A DNA stretch of 64,000 nt from Streptomyces sp. CB02009 (GTDB taxonomy: Bacteria; Actinomycetota; Actinomycetes; Streptomycetales; Streptomycetaceae): NCBI RefSeq assembly GCF_001905825.1, contig NZ_LIVV01000003.1, forward strand, positions 478,956 through 542,955, read 5' to 3'. Positions 20,173-28,744 of this stretch are shown here, one piece after another (the first letter of the stretch is position 1; every line of letters begins with the position of its first letter). The position numbers and the translations under genes were made by a program. The notes below the pieces were generated by a model. The model did no database searches and was not told where the DNA came from. It saw nothing but the letters and a program-made list of their open reading frames with translations.

Positions 20173-21060
20173 TTACCTGGCGAAGCCGTAGTCCAGCAGC
20201 TTCTTCACGTCGGTCGCCCGGTTCGCCTCGCTCGGAGAGGCGAGCACCGCGCCGATGACCGTCTTGCTGCCGCGGGTGGCCGCGAAGACGAGGCAGTACT
20301 TGGCCTGCGGACCCGAACCGGTCTTCAGGCCGATCGCGCCGCTGTAGGTGCTCAGAAGCTTGTTCGTGTTGCTCCACGACATGTACCGGTAGCCACCGGT
20401 CTTCGTGGTCACCTTCTGCTTCGTGGACTTCGTCTTGACCACGGTACGGAACGTGGAGTTCTTCATCGCACTGCTCGCGAGCTTCGTCAGATCGCGGGGA
20501 GTCGAGTAGTTGCTCCCATTGCTTATTCCGTCGAACGAGTCGAAGTGGGTGTTGCGCATGCCGAGGTTGCGGGCCTCGGTGTTCATCTTGCCGATGAACG
20601 ACTTGATCCGGGCGGCCCGCGTGGTGCCGGTGCCGAACTTGTCGGCCAGCGCGTAGGCCGCGTCGCAGCCCGACGGCAGCATGAGGCCGTAGAGCAGCTG
20701 GCGGACCGTCACCTTGTCGCCGACGATCAGCCGGGCGGACGAGGCGTTCTTGGAGACGATGTAGTCGCTGTAGGCCTTCTGGACGGTGACCTTGGCGTCG
20801 AGGTTCAGACCGCGCTGAGCCAGGACCACCTTCGCGGTCATGATCTTCGTGGTCGAACCGGTCGACCGACGGGTGTCGGCGGCCTTCCCGAACAGCGTGG
20901 TGCCCGTCCCGTTGTTCATGACGAAGCCGCCCGCGGCGGTGATCGACGGGGTGGGCGGCGCGGCGTACGCCTGGCCGGTGAAGAGACCGCCGGCCAGTAC
21001 GGCCGAGGCCGTGATCGTGACGGTCACGGCTCTGCGTACGCCGAGTGTCGAAGTGATCAA
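20173..21060 (-). CDS. D-alanyl-D-alanine carboxypeptidase (PBP5/DacA-like)
   Basis: The 295-aa protein is a secreted S11-family peptidase that trims the terminal D-Ala from peptidoglycan stem peptides. It has a signal peptide ending near AYA (33), the SxxK box S69-T-T-K72, the second box PSGCDAA (SGC instead of SGN, common in actinobacteria) and the KTG box in GLKTGSG. It lacks a C-terminal membrane anchor, so it may be released or wall-associated. TTG 21060 was chosen because AAGGG lies nine bases upstream; longer in-frame starts add residues with no signal-peptide character. Confidence 0.9.
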   Translation of the reverse strand: MITSTLGVRRAVTVTITASAVLAGGLFTGQAYAAPPTPSITAAGGFVMNNGTGTTLFGKAADTRRSTGSTTKIMTAKVVLAQRGLNLDAKVTVQKAYSDYIVSKNASSARLIVGDKVTVRQLLYGLMLPSGCDAAYALADKFGTGTTRAARIKSFIGKMNTEARNLGMRNTHFDSFDGISNGSNYSTPRDLTKLASSAMKNSTFRTVVKTKSTKQKVTTKTGGYRYMSWSNTNKLLSTYSGAIGLKTGSGPQAKYCLVFAATRGSKTVIGAVLASPSEANRATDVKKLLDYGFAR

Positions 21061-21216
21061 AGTCTTCTGCCCTTGGTAGGAACCGATGTCGTCCGGGCCC
21101 GCAAAGACCCGGCGCACAGAAGACGCACGAGAGGGGCCGATGGATGCACGGCACGGGCATGAAGTTGCTCGCATCCGTCGACCGGCCGAATTGTCGGACA
21201 GGTTCCCCGCGGTGAC

Positions 21217-21978
21217 TCAGGCCGAGTGGGCCACGGCGCCGCGGGCCGCGTGGGCGGCGGCGTCGTGGCGTTCGAGGAGCAGCCGGGCCAATTCCGGGGA
21301 GGGGCCCAGCACATCCGCCAGGACGTCCGCCTCCGCCGCGCCCGCCGCGATCCGGTCCGGGAGACGTCCGGGGGCGATGACGTAGGGGGCGACGGCCACC
21401 CGGCGGACGCCCGGCTCGGCCCGCAGGGCGCGCACGGCGTCCTCCGTGCGCGGCAGGGATGCGGAGGCGAACGCGGGCCGCACGGAGCACCAACCGGTGC
21501 GCCTCAGCTCCCGCGCCGTTTCTGCGATCACCGCGATCGCCTCCGGGTCGGTGGAGCCCGCCGAGGCCAGGACGACCCCGGTCGCGCTCTTGTCGCCGGG
21601 CGTGAGCCCGGCCTCGTACAGCCGCCGCTCCACCGCTTCGATGAGCAGCGGAGAGGGTCCGAGGACCTCCGCCTGGCGGATCCGCAGGGACGGCGGGGCC
21701 TGGCGGAGTACGGCGGGGATGTCGGCCTTCGCGTGGAAGGCCCGGGTCAGCAGCAGCGGCAGCGCCACCACGTCCCGTACGCCGTCGGCGGCGAGCCGGT
21801 CGAGCACTCCCCGCACCGACGGCAGGTTGAAGTCGAGGAACGCCGTCTCCACCCGCAGCCCCGGCCGCAGCGCACCGGCCCGGCGCACCAGCGCCTGGAC
21901 GGTCGCCGCGTGCCGCGGGTCGCGGCTGCCGTGGGCGATCACGAGGAGGACGGTTCGGTTCATGGGGGATCGGCTCAC
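21217..21978 (-). CDS. Sirohydrochlorin chelatase-like protein
   Basis: The protein (253 aa from GTG 21978, 248 aa from ATG 21963) is of the CbiX/SirB type: VLLVIAHGSRDPRH at the start, a second histidine in LLLTRAFHAKADIP and a second half with LASAGSTDPEA and VRRVAVAPYVIAPG. These enzymes insert Fe or Co into sirohydrochlorin; here Fe insertion would give siroheme, the cofactor of the sulfite reductase at the head of the same operon. GTG 21978 overlaps the permease stop as GTGA, so coupling favours it, although no strong ribosome binding site is seen at either start. It is the last gene of the sulfur operon. Confidence 0.85.
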   Translation of the reverse strand: MSRSPMNRTVLLVIAHGSRDPRHAATVQALVRRAGALRPGLRVETAFLDFNLPSVRGVLDRLAADGVRDVVALPLLLTRAFHAKADIPAVLRQAPPSLRIRQAEVLGPSPLLIEAVERRLYEAGLTPGDKSATGVVLASAGSTDPEAIAVIAETARELRRTGWCSVRPAFASASLPRTEDAVRALRAEPGVRRVAVAPYVIAPGRLPDRIAAGAAEADVLADVLGPSPELARLLLERHDAAAHAARGAVAHSA

Positions 21979-22862
21979 TTCACCAGCAGGCCGCGGCTGC
22001 GGAGCACCCAGCGCTCCAGCGGGCTGAAGATCAGCAGGTCGATGGCGATGCCGACGATCAGGATCAGCAGGATCGCCAGGAACACGCCGGGCAGGTCGAT
22101 GTTGTTCCGGCCGTTCTCCAGCAACTGGCCCAGGCCCAGGCCCAGGTCGGGGGAGGAGGCGATGATCTCGGCGGCCATCAGCGAACGCCAGGAGAAGGCC
22201 CAGCCCTGCTTGAGACCGGCCAGGTAGCCGGGCAGCGCCGCCGGAAGGGTCACGTGCCAGGTGCCCCGCAAGCCGGTGGCGCCCATGGTGCGGCCGGCCC
22301 GAAGGAACAGCGGCGGGACCTGGTCCACACCGGACACCAGGCCGTTGGCGATGGACGGGACGGCGCCCAGCAGGATCACCGTGAACATCATCGCGTCGTT
22401 CAGGCCGAACCAGAGCACGGCCGGCGGCACCCACGCCACCGAGGGCAGTGACTGCAGACCCGACAGGATCGGGCCGATCGCGGCGCGCACGAACTTCACC
22501 CGGGCGACGAGCAGGCCCAGCGGGGTGCCGATGGCCAGGGCCAGCAGGAAGCCCGCGAGGCCCCGGGACACGCTGGTCCAGATGACCTCGAGCAGGGTGC
22601 CCTGCAGCCACATGTCGGTCAGACCGTCCCACACCGCGGACGGCGCGGGCAGTTTGGTCTCCTCGGTGATCTTCGCGGAGACGAGGATCTGCCAGACGGC
22701 GAGGACCAGGACGACGGCGAGGGTGGGCGGGAAGACCTTCTTGAGCAGGACCTCCCGGACCGGGGTGCGGCGGATCTCGACCGCGTCCAGGGCGTCGAGT
22801 CCGGCCTCCAGACCGGCGAGGTCGTCCTTCTTGACCGTCGCGGCGGTGTCAGTGCTGGCCAT
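21975..22862 (-). CDS. ABC transporter permease, sulfonate/nitrate type (SsuC-like)
   Basis: The 295-aa protein has a 40-residue cytoplasmic tail and about six transmembrane segments. The docking loop is LFLRAGRTMGATGLRGTWHVTLPAALPGYLAGL, typical of the SsuC/TauC/NrtB group. Upstream ATPase and binding-protein genes complete an importer whose operon position points to sulfonates or another organosulfur source. ATG 22862 overlaps the ATPase gene by 14 nt. Confidence 0.92.
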   Translation of the reverse strand: MASTDTAATVKKDDLAGLEAGLDALDAVEIRRTPVREVLLKKVFPPTLAVVLVLAVWQILVSAKITEETKLPAPSAVWDGLTDMWLQGTLLEVIWTSVSRGLAGFLLALAIGTPLGLLVARVKFVRAAIGPILSGLQSLPSVAWVPPAVLWFGLNDAMMFTVILLGAVPSIANGLVSGVDQVPPLFLRAGRTMGATGLRGTWHVTLPAALPGYLAGLKQGWAFSWRSLMAAEIIASSPDLGLGLGQLLENGRNNIDLPGVFLAILLILIVGIAIDLLIFSPLERWVLRSRGLLVK

Positions 22863-23643
22863 GGCGGCGGATCTCCCCACGCAGGTGTTCAGTGATCTCA
22901 AGGGACAGCTCGGCCACGTCCGCGTCCTCGATGCGGCGCGGCTGCTCGATGCCCACGGTCCATTCCTTCGCGACCCGGCCGGGCCGGGAGGAGAGGAGGA
23001 CCACCCGCTGCGCGAGGCGGACGGCCTCGCGCACGTTGTGGGTGACGAACAGGACCGAGAGGTTCGTCTCCTCCCAGATGCGGGTGAGCTCGCCGTGCAG
23101 CACGTCACGGGTGATGGCGTCCAGCGCCGCGAACGGCTCGTCCATCAGCAGCAGCTGGCTGTCCTGGGCCAGCGCCCGGGCGAGGGCCACGCGCTGCCGC
23201 ATGCCGCCGGACAGCTCGTGCACCCGCTTGCCGTACGCGCCGCCGAGCCGGACCAGTTCGAGCAGCCGCTCGGCCTCGGTCCTGCGCTCGGCCTTGGCCA
23301 CCCCGCGCAGCCGCAGGGCCAGTTCGATGTTCTTGCCCGCGGTCAGCCACGGGAAGAGGGCGTGCTCCTGGAACATCAGGGCCGGCCGGCCGCTCGGGGT
23401 CTCGATGGACCCCTGGGTCGGCCGGTCGAGTCCCGCGACCAGGTTCAGCAGGGTGGACTTGCCGCACCCCGAGGCCCCCAGGATGGTGACGAACTCGCCG
23501 GGCGCGACGTCGAGACTGACGTCGTCCAGGACGAGCTGGGTACCGGCCGGGCCGGAGAAGGACTTCGAGACGTGCTCGATCCGGGCGGCGTGCGTCTGCT
23601 CCGCTACGGTGCCCTCGGCAGCCTTGGCGAACGTCGTGGCCAT
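22849..23643 (-). CDS. ABC transporter ATP-binding protein, sulfonate/nitrate type (SsuB-like)
   Basis: The 264-aa protein has Walker A GASGCGKST, signature LSGGMRQR, Walker B LLLMDEPFAALD and the switch His in VTHNVREAV. It energises the downstream permease. ATG 23643 is preferred over an in-frame GTG at 23652: the sequence AGGAGGTGA overlaps that GTG and lies at normal distance (five to six bases) from the ATG, so the GTG is part of the ribosome binding site. It is 55 nt downstream of the binding-protein gene and overlaps the permease start by 14 nt. Confidence 0.93.
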   Translation of the reverse strand: MATTFAKAAEGTVAEQTHAARIEHVSKSFSGPAGTQLVLDDVSLDVAPGEFVTILGASGCGKSTLLNLVAGLDRPTQGSIETPSGRPALMFQEHALFPWLTAGKNIELALRLRGVAKAERRTEAERLLELVRLGGAYGKRVHELSGGMRQRVALARALAQDSQLLLMDEPFAALDAITRDVLHGELTRIWEETNLSVLFVTHNVREAVRLAQRVVLLSSRPGRVAKEWTVGIEQPRRIEDADVAELSLEITEHLRGEIRRHGQH

Positions 23644-23698
23644 GGTCGTCACCTCCTGGGGGTTACGGATTCGCGGTCTGTGCGTCGGCTCGGCGCGG

Positions 23699-24808
23699 TT
23701 ACTTGACGCCGAGACCGGCGTCGGAGACCTCGGGCTCGCCGGCGGCCTTCAGCACCTTGTTGAGGAGCTTCAGGTCGTAGATGCCGGACAGCTCGGGCTG
23801 CTTGATCAGCTGGGCCTTCACCGCCCACTCGGACTGGGTCTTGAGCGTCGCGGCCAGCGGGTCGTTGGTGATCGCGATGCTCGGCCACGCCGGGTCGATG
23901 ACCTTGGCGTCCAGTGCCTTGCCACCGAGGGACTTCAGCGCCGCGTTGGCGGACGCCTTCGCCTTGTCCGGGTTGGCGTTGATCCACGCGTTGGTCTTCA
24001 CCGTGCCCGTCAGCACGGCCTCGACCACGTCCGGGTGCTCCGTGAGGAACTTCTGCGACACGATGATGTTCGTGATCACGAACTTCTTGTCGGGCCACAG
24101 GGACGTCTCGTCGAGGAGGACCTTGCCACCCTGGGAGACGAGCTTGGAGGCGGTCGGCTCGGGCACCCAGGCGCCGTCGATGGAGCCGGACTTGAAGGCG
24201 TCCGGGGTCACCTTGTTGTCCGTGCGGACGACGGAGACGTCACCCTTGCCGGACTCCGGGTCGACCTTCCAGCCCTTCTCCGCGATCCAGTTGAGGAGCG
24301 CGACGTCCTGCGTGTTCCCCTTCTGGGGGGTGGCGATCCGCTTGCCCTTGAGGTCGTCCAGGGTCTTGATCTTGTCCGGGTTCACGACCAGCTTGACGCC
24401 GCCGGAGGCGGAGCCGGAGATGATCCGCAGGTTCGAGCCCTTGGACTTGACGTACGCGTTGATGGACGGCGAGGGGCCGATGAAGCCGATGTCCAGGGAG
24501 CCGCCGTTGAGCGCCTCGATCTCGGACGGGCCGGCGTTGAAGGTCTGCGGCTTCAGCGTGGTGCCGCCCAGCTCCTTCTGGATCAGGCCGTCCTGGACGC
24601 CGATCAGCGCGGTCGCGTGGGTGAGGTTGGGGAAGTACCCGAGCCGTACGGTGTCGGCGGAGAGCTTCTTGCCCTCGGCGGCCACCTTCTTCTCGTCGTT
24701 CTTGGTGTCGGAGCCGTAGCCGCAGGAGGCGAGCGCGCCGATCAGCAGCGGCAGAGCGGCGGCGGCGGCGAGGCCGCGGCGCAGGGTGGTACGGGTGGTG
24801 GCAGGCAC
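23699..24808 (-). CDS. Aliphatic sulfonate-type substrate-binding lipoprotein (SsuA-like)
   Basis: The 369-aa protein has a lipoprotein signal peptide with lipobox LASC (C29), then an NMT1/SsuA-type periplasmic fold: VRLGYFPNLTHATALIGVQDG, ALNGGSLDIGFIGPSPSINAYV and KTLDDLKGKRIATPQKGN. These features match binding proteins for alkanesulfonates, taurine or nitrate. Position inside the cysteine operon favours a sulfur compound. The GTG start is preceded by GAGGGGAC. Two short Cys-containing ORFs occupy the gap between cysN and this gene and may control it. Confidence 0.92.
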   Translation of the reverse strand: MPATTRTTLRRGLAAAAALPLLIGALASCGYGSDTKNDEKKVAAEGKKLSADTVRLGYFPNLTHATALIGVQDGLIQKELGGTTLKPQTFNAGPSEIEALNGGSLDIGFIGPSPSINAYVKSKGSNLRIISGSASGGVKLVVNPDKIKTLDDLKGKRIATPQKGNTQDVALLNWIAEKGWKVDPESGKGDVSVVRTDNKVTPDAFKSGSIDGAWVPEPTASKLVSQGGKVLLDETSLWPDKKFVITNIIVSQKFLTEHPDVVEAVLTGTVKTNAWINANPDKAKASANAALKSLGGKALDAKVIDPAWPSIAITNDPLAATLKTQSEWAVKAQLIKQPELSGIYDLKLLNKVLKAAGEPEVSDAGLGVK

Positions 24809-24827
24809 GGGAGGTTGTCCCCTCGAT

Positions 24828-24923
24828 TCAGCGTCTTCGAAGTCTTCGTCTATGTCGTTCGGGGTGGTGCGGGTGGAGCGGGGTCGCGCCGCGGGTGCGG
24901 AGCATCGAGGTCAGCACGCACAT
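24828..24923 (-). CDS. Candidate Cys-containing leader ORF (31 aa) upstream of the importer
   Basis: ATG 24923 follows GGGAGG by nine bases, so initiation is plausible. The peptide begins MCVLTSMLRTRGATPLHPHH and ends in an Arg-rich tail (RRRLRRR). Its start overlaps the end of the upstream small ORF (24911-25012) and its stop is 19 nt before the binding-protein GTG. A Cys codon at position 2 and its place in a cysteine-biosynthesis operon suggest a translated regulatory leader. It is not known to me as a named family. Confidence 0.5.
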   Translation of the reverse strand: MCVLTSMLRTRGATPLHPHHPERHRRRLRRR

Positions 24924-25012
24924 CGTGCGACGCCTCCCATGCCTGCGCCGAGGGCGCCGGAGCCCACCCGGCCGCCTTCCTTCGCGAAGGTCGCGTAGAC
25001 GTTCTCGCTCAT
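24911..25012 (-). CDS. Candidate small ORF after cysN ending in Cys-Ala-Cys (33 aa)
   Basis: ATG 25012 lies one base after the cysN stop (TGACATG), with a purine-rich GGGATGGGA upstream inside cysN. The peptide starts MSENVYATFAKEGGRVGSG and ends GGVARCAC before TGA. The only two Cys codons are in the last three positions, exactly where the next small ORF begins (ATGTGCGTGCTGA overlap). Such a layout would let ribosome pausing at Cys codons influence the second ORF. This is inference from arrangement. Confidence 0.45.
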   Translation of the reverse strand: MSENVYATFAKEGGRVGSGALGAGMGGVARCAC

Positions 25013-25013
25013 G

Positions 25014-26366
25014 TCAGAAGTCCCATCCCTCTGCTTCTTCGGCGGTCTCGACGCTCGCGACGGCCTTGGCGGTGGCGAAGGACTCGCCCGCCATGCCCGC
25101 CGCGAGCGTGGTGCCGTCAGCCGGGTCGATCAGCAGGAACGAACCGGTGCGGCGCGAGTCGGCGTACGCGTCGAGCGCGAGCGGCTCGGCGGTGCGCACC
25201 ACGACCCGGCCGATGTCGTTGGCGACCAGCTGGCCCGGGGTCGGGTGCTGCGAGAGGTCGTCCAGGGTCAGCCGCGAAGGGATCTCCTTGACGATCGCCT
25301 TGACCGTGCGGGTGGTGTGCTTCAGCAGCACCCGCTGGCCGACGGCGAGCGGGTGGTCCGCCACGTGGCACACGGTCGCCTCGATGTCCTGCGTGGTCGG
25401 CGGGGCGTCACCGCTCGGGGCGAGCAGGTCGCCGCGCGAGATGTCGATGTCGTCGGCGAGCCGGATGGTGACCGACTGCGGCGCCCAGGCGATGTCCACG
25501 GCCTCGCCCAGCGCGTCGATCCCGGTGATCGTGGAGGTCTTCCCCGACGGCAGGACGGTGATCTGCTCGCCGACCCGGAAGGCACCGGCCGCGATCTGGC
25601 CGGCGTAGCCCCGGTAGTCGGGGTGCTCGGCGGTCTGCGGGCGGATCACGTACTGCACGGGGAACCGCGCGTGGCAGGCCGTCAGGTCGTGGCTGACCGG
25701 GACGGTCTCCAGGTGCTCCAGGACCGTCGGGCCGCCGTACCAGTCCATGTTCGCGGACGGCTCCACGACGTTGTCGCCGGCCAGCGCCGAGATCGGGATC
25801 GCGGTGATCTCCGGGACGCCGAGCTCGGAGGCGTACGTCGTGAACTCCTCGGCGATGGCGGCGAAGACGGGCTCCCGGTACTCGACCAGGTCCATCTTGT
25901 TCACGGCCAGGACCACGTGCGGCACGCGGAGCAGCGCGGCGACGGCCGCGTGCCGGCGGGTCTGCTCGACCACGCCGTTGCGGGCGTCGACGAGGACCAC
26001 GGCGAGCTCGGCGGTGGAGGCGCCGGTCACCATGTTCCGGGTGTACTGCACGTGCCCGGGGGTGTCGGCGAGGATGAAGCGGCGGCGGGGCGTCGCGAAG
26101 TAGCGGTAGGCCACGTCGATGGTGATGCCCTGCTCGCGCTCGGCCCGCAGGCCGTCGGTGAGGAGCGCCAGGTCGGGAGCCTCCTGGCCGCGGGAGCGCG
26201 AGGCGTGCTCCACGGCCTCCAGCTGGTCGACCAGGACCGACTTGGAGTCGTGGAGGAGCCGGCCCACCAGGGTGGACTTGCCGTCGTCGACGGATCCGGC
26301 GGTGGCGAAGCGCAGCAGGGTGGTGGCCGCCAGCTGCTCGGTCAGCTGCTCGGTGGACGTGCTCAT
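25014..26366 (-). CDS. cysN: Sulfate adenylyltransferase large subunit (GTPase)
   Basis: The 450-aa protein is the GTPase subunit of ATP sulfurylase. It has the P-loop GSVDDGKST near residue 24, the switch motif DTPGHVQYTRNM, NKMD for guanine recognition, and C-terminal beta-barrel domains. GTP hydrolysis drives CysD to make adenylylsulfate (APS) from sulfate and ATP. It has no fused CysC kinase domain; cysC is a separate gene. ATG 26366 overlaps the cysD stop by one base (TAATG), so the two subunits are translationally coupled. Confidence 0.96.
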   Translation of the reverse strand: MSTSTEQLTEQLAATTLLRFATAGSVDDGKSTLVGRLLHDSKSVLVDQLEAVEHASRSRGQEAPDLALLTDGLRAEREQGITIDVAYRYFATPRRRFILADTPGHVQYTRNMVTGASTAELAVVLVDARNGVVEQTRRHAAVAALLRVPHVVLAVNKMDLVEYREPVFAAIAEEFTTYASELGVPEITAIPISALAGDNVVEPSANMDWYGGPTVLEHLETVPVSHDLTACHARFPVQYVIRPQTAEHPDYRGYAGQIAAGAFRVGEQITVLPSGKTSTITGIDALGEAVDIAWAPQSVTIRLADDIDISRGDLLAPSGDAPPTTQDIEATVCHVADHPLAVGQRVLLKHTTRTVKAIVKEIPSRLTLDDLSQHPTPGQLVANDIGRVVVRTAEPLALDAYADSRRTGSFLLIDPADGTTLAAGMAGESFATAKAVASVETAEEAEGWDF

Positions 26367-27301
26367 TAGAAGTACCCTTCGCGCTTGCGGTCTTCCATCG
26401 CGGCCTCGGACATCTTGTCGTCGGCGCGGGTCGCGCCCCGCTCGGTGAGCCGGGAGGCGGCGATCTCGGCGATGACGGCGTCCAGCGTGGTGGCGTCGGA
26501 GTCGACGGCGCCGGTGCAGGACATGTCGCCGACGGTGCGGTAGCGGATCAGCCGCGTCTGCGTGGTCTCGGACTCCTTCGGGCCGCCCCAGTCGCCGGCC
26601 GTCAGCCACATGCCGCTGCGGGCGAACACCTCGCGCTCGTGGGCGAAGTAGATCTCGGGCAGCTCGATCTTCTCGCGCTGGATGTACTGCCAGACGTCCA
26701 GCTCGGTCCAGTTGGACAGCGGGAAGACGCGGACGTGCTCGCCGGGGGCGTGCCGGCCGTTGTAGAGCTGCCACAGCTCCGGGCGCTGGCGGCGCGGGTC
26801 CCACTGCGAGAACTCGTCGCGCAGCGAGAACACCCGCTCTTTGGCGCGGGCCTTCTCCTCGTCGCGGCGGCCGCCGCCGAAGACGGCGTCGAAGCGGTGC
26901 TGCTGGATCGCCTCGGTGAGGGGGACGGTCTGCAGCGGGTTGCGGGTGCCGTCGGGCCGCTCGCGCAGCTTTCCGGCGTCGATGTACTCCTGCACGGAGG
27001 CGACGTGCAGCCGCAGGCCGTGCTTGGCGACGGTGCGGTCGCGGTACTCCAGGACCTCGGGGAAGTTGTGCCCGGTGTCGACGTGCAGGAGCGTGAAGGG
27101 GATCGCCGCGGGGGCGAACGCCTTCAGCGCCAGGTGCAGCATGACGATGGAGTCCTTGCCGCCGGAGAAGAGGATCACCGGCCGCTCGAACTCGCCCGCC
27201 ACCTCACGGAAGATGTGGACGGCCTCGGACTCCAGGGAGTCCAGGTGCGACAGCGCGAACGGGCTGGCGGTGCTGTCGTGAACATGAGCGACGGTGGTCA
27301 C
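26366..27301 (-). CDS. cysD: Sulfate adenylyltransferase small subunit
   Basis: The 311-aa protein has the PP-loop SGGKDS in VILFSGGKDSIVMLHLALKA, the FGGGRRDEEKARAKERVFS motif and NWTELDVWQYI, all diagnostic of CysD. It transfers the adenylyl group of ATP to sulfate in complex with CysN. GTG 27301 overlaps the cysC stop by four bases (GTGA). Confidence 0.96.
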   Translation of the reverse strand: MTTVAHVHDSTASPFALSHLDSLESEAVHIFREVAGEFERPVILFSGGKDSIVMLHLALKAFAPAAIPFTLLHVDTGHNFPEVLEYRDRTVAKHGLRLHVASVQEYIDAGKLRERPDGTRNPLQTVPLTEAIQQHRFDAVFGGGRRDEEKARAKERVFSLRDEFSQWDPRRQRPELWQLYNGRHAPGEHVRVFPLSNWTELDVWQYIQREKIELPEIYFAHEREVFARSGMWLTAGDWGGPKESETTQTRLIRYRTVGDMSCTGAVDSDATTLDAVIAEIAASRLTERGATRADDKMSEAAMEDRKREGYF

Positions 27302-27864
27302 AGCAGACCCCTCTCGGTGAGCAGCGCGTGGAGCTGCGCCGCGGACTCCTGCACGGTCTGGGTGTGGGACTCGATCCGCAGATCCGGGTCGCGCGGCTCG
27401 TCGTACGGGTCGTCGACACCGGTGAGGCCGCTGATCTCGCCCGCCTTCTGCTTGGCGTAGAGGCCCTTCACGTCGCGTACGGAGCAGACGTCCACCGGAG
27501 TGGCGACGTGCACCTCGACGTAGGGGGTGCCCTCGGACGCGTGGCGCTTGCGGACCGCCTCGCGGCTGTCCTCGTACGGGGCGATGACGGGGACGAGGGC
27601 CTTCACGCCGTTGGAGGCGAGCAGCTCGGCGACGAACCCGATCCGCTGCACGTTGGTGTGCCGGTCCTCGCGGCTGAAGCCGAGGCCCGCGGAGAGGAAC
27701 TCGCGGATCTCGTCGCCGTCGAGCACCTCGACCCGGTGGCCCTCCTCGCGGAGCCGGCCGGCCAGTTCGTACGCGATGGTGGTCTTGCCGGCGCTCGGCA
27801 GGCCGGTGAGCCAGATGGTGGCACCCGTCACGTGCTTCTCCTGAACTTCCTGAGTGTCCGTCAT
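27298..27864 (-). CDS. cysC: Adenylylsulfate kinase
   Basis: The 188-aa protein phosphorylates APS to PAPS. The P-loop is WLTGLPSAGKTT; DGDEIREFLSAGLGFSREDR, RIGFVAELL and the lid region GLYAKQKAGEISGLTGVDDPY follow the family pattern. ATG 27864 overlaps the cysH stop by ATGA. Because the downstream reductase has the Fe-S motif of APS reductases, PAPS made here may mainly serve sulfation reactions. Confidence 0.95.
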   Translation of the reverse strand: MTDTQEVQEKHVTGATIWLTGLPSAGKTTIAYELAGRLREEGHRVEVLDGDEIREFLSAGLGFSREDRHTNVQRIGFVAELLASNGVKALVPVIAPYEDSREAVRKRHASEGTPYVEVHVATPVDVCSVRDVKGLYAKQKAGEISGLTGVDDPYDEPRDPDLRIESHTQTVQESAAQLHALLTERGLL

Positions 27865-28568
27865 CCGTGCAGCCCGCATTCGGTCTTGCCGCGACCCGCC
27901 CAGCGGCCGGCGCGGGCGTCCTCGCCCTCCAGCACGCGGCGGGTGCAGGGGGCGCAGCCGACGGAGGCGTAGCCGTCCATCAGGAGCGGGTTGGTGAGGA
28001 CGCCGTGCTCGGTGACGTACGCGTCGACGTCGTCCTGCGTCCAGCGGGCGATGGGGGAGACCTTGACCTTGCGGCGCTTCTCGTCCCAGCCGACGACCGG
28101 GGTGTTCGCCCGGGTCGGGGACTCGTCGCGGCGCAGCCCCGTCGCCCAGGCGCCGTACCGGGTCAGGCCCTCTTCGAGGGGCTTGACCTTGCGCAGCGCG
28201 CAGCACAGGTCGGGGTCGCGGTCGTGGAGCTCAGGACCGTACTCCGCGTCCTGCTCGGCCACCGTCTGACGCGGGGTCAGGGTGAGGACGCGGACGTCCA
28301 TGACGGCGTCCACGGCGTCACGGGTGCCGATGGTCTCCTCGAAGTGGTAGCCGGTGTCGAGGAAGACGACGTCCACGCCGGGCCGGACCCGCGAGGCGAG
28401 GTGGGCGACGACCGCGTCCTCCATGGAGGAGGTGACGCAGAAGCCCTCGCCGAAGGTGTCCACGGCCCAGCGGAGGATCTCCAGGGCGGAGGCGTCCTCC
28501 AGATCGCGGCCGGCCTGCTCGGCGAGTGCCTTGAGGTCGGCCGCTGTGGCGTCCTGAGTGAGCGTCAT
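27861..28568 (-). CDS. cysH: APS/PAPS reductase with [4Fe-4S] motif
   Basis: The 235-aa protein reduces activated sulfate to sulfite with thioredoxin. It has the PP-loop region SSMEDAVVAHL, LDTGYHFEET, the paired cysteines C122-C123 (DLCCALRKV) and C205-x-x-C208 (GCAPCTRR), and the C-terminal catalytic C231 in ECGLHG. The CC...CxxC set binds a [4Fe-4S] cluster and in this family usually marks APS rather than PAPS as substrate. ATG 28568 has the ribosome binding site GGAAAGAG and overlaps the zinc-ribbon gene stop (ATGA). Confidence 0.93.
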   Translation of the reverse strand: MTLTQDATAADLKALAEQAGRDLEDASALEILRWAVDTFGEGFCVTSSMEDAVVAHLASRVRPGVDVVFLDTGYHFEETIGTRDAVDAVMDVRVLTLTPRQTVAEQDAEYGPELHDRDPDLCCALRKVKPLEEGLTRYGAWATGLRRDESPTRANTPVVGWDEKRRKVKVSPIARWTQDDVDAYVTEHGVLTNPLLMDGYASVGCAPCTRRVLEGEDARAGRWAGRGKTECGLHG

Positions 28569-28744
28569 ATCTCTTTCCCTCCAGGGGTGTTGCCTGAAGT
28601 ACCGGGGGCGAGCAGCCCCAGGAACTTCAACTGGAAGGCTCGGCTGCACGCGGCGCATTCCCAGGCGCCGTGGCCCTGCTCGTGGGGACGCAGGTCCTCG
28701 TCGCCGCAGTAGGGGCAGTGGAACGGTGCGGCACGCTCGCTCAT
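28565..28744 (-). CDS. Small zinc-ribbon protein of the sulfur operon (59 aa)
   Basis: The peptide has two CxxC pairs: C-P-Y-C (FHCPYCGDEDLRP) and C-A-A-C (WECAACSRAFQLKF), spaced as in a rubredoxin-like zinc ribbon or a small metal-binding knuckle, followed by a Gly-rich tail. It overlaps both neighbours by four bases (ATGA), so it is made together with sulfite reductase and CysH. Its role is unknown; metal or Fe-S handling, or a redox partner for either reductase, are possible. A homologue lies in the same place in the Streptomyces coelicolor cluster as I recall it. Confidence 0.88.
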   Translation of the reverse strand: MSERAAPFHCPYCGDEDLRPHEQGHGAWECAACSRAFQLKFLGLLAPGTSGNTPGGKEI

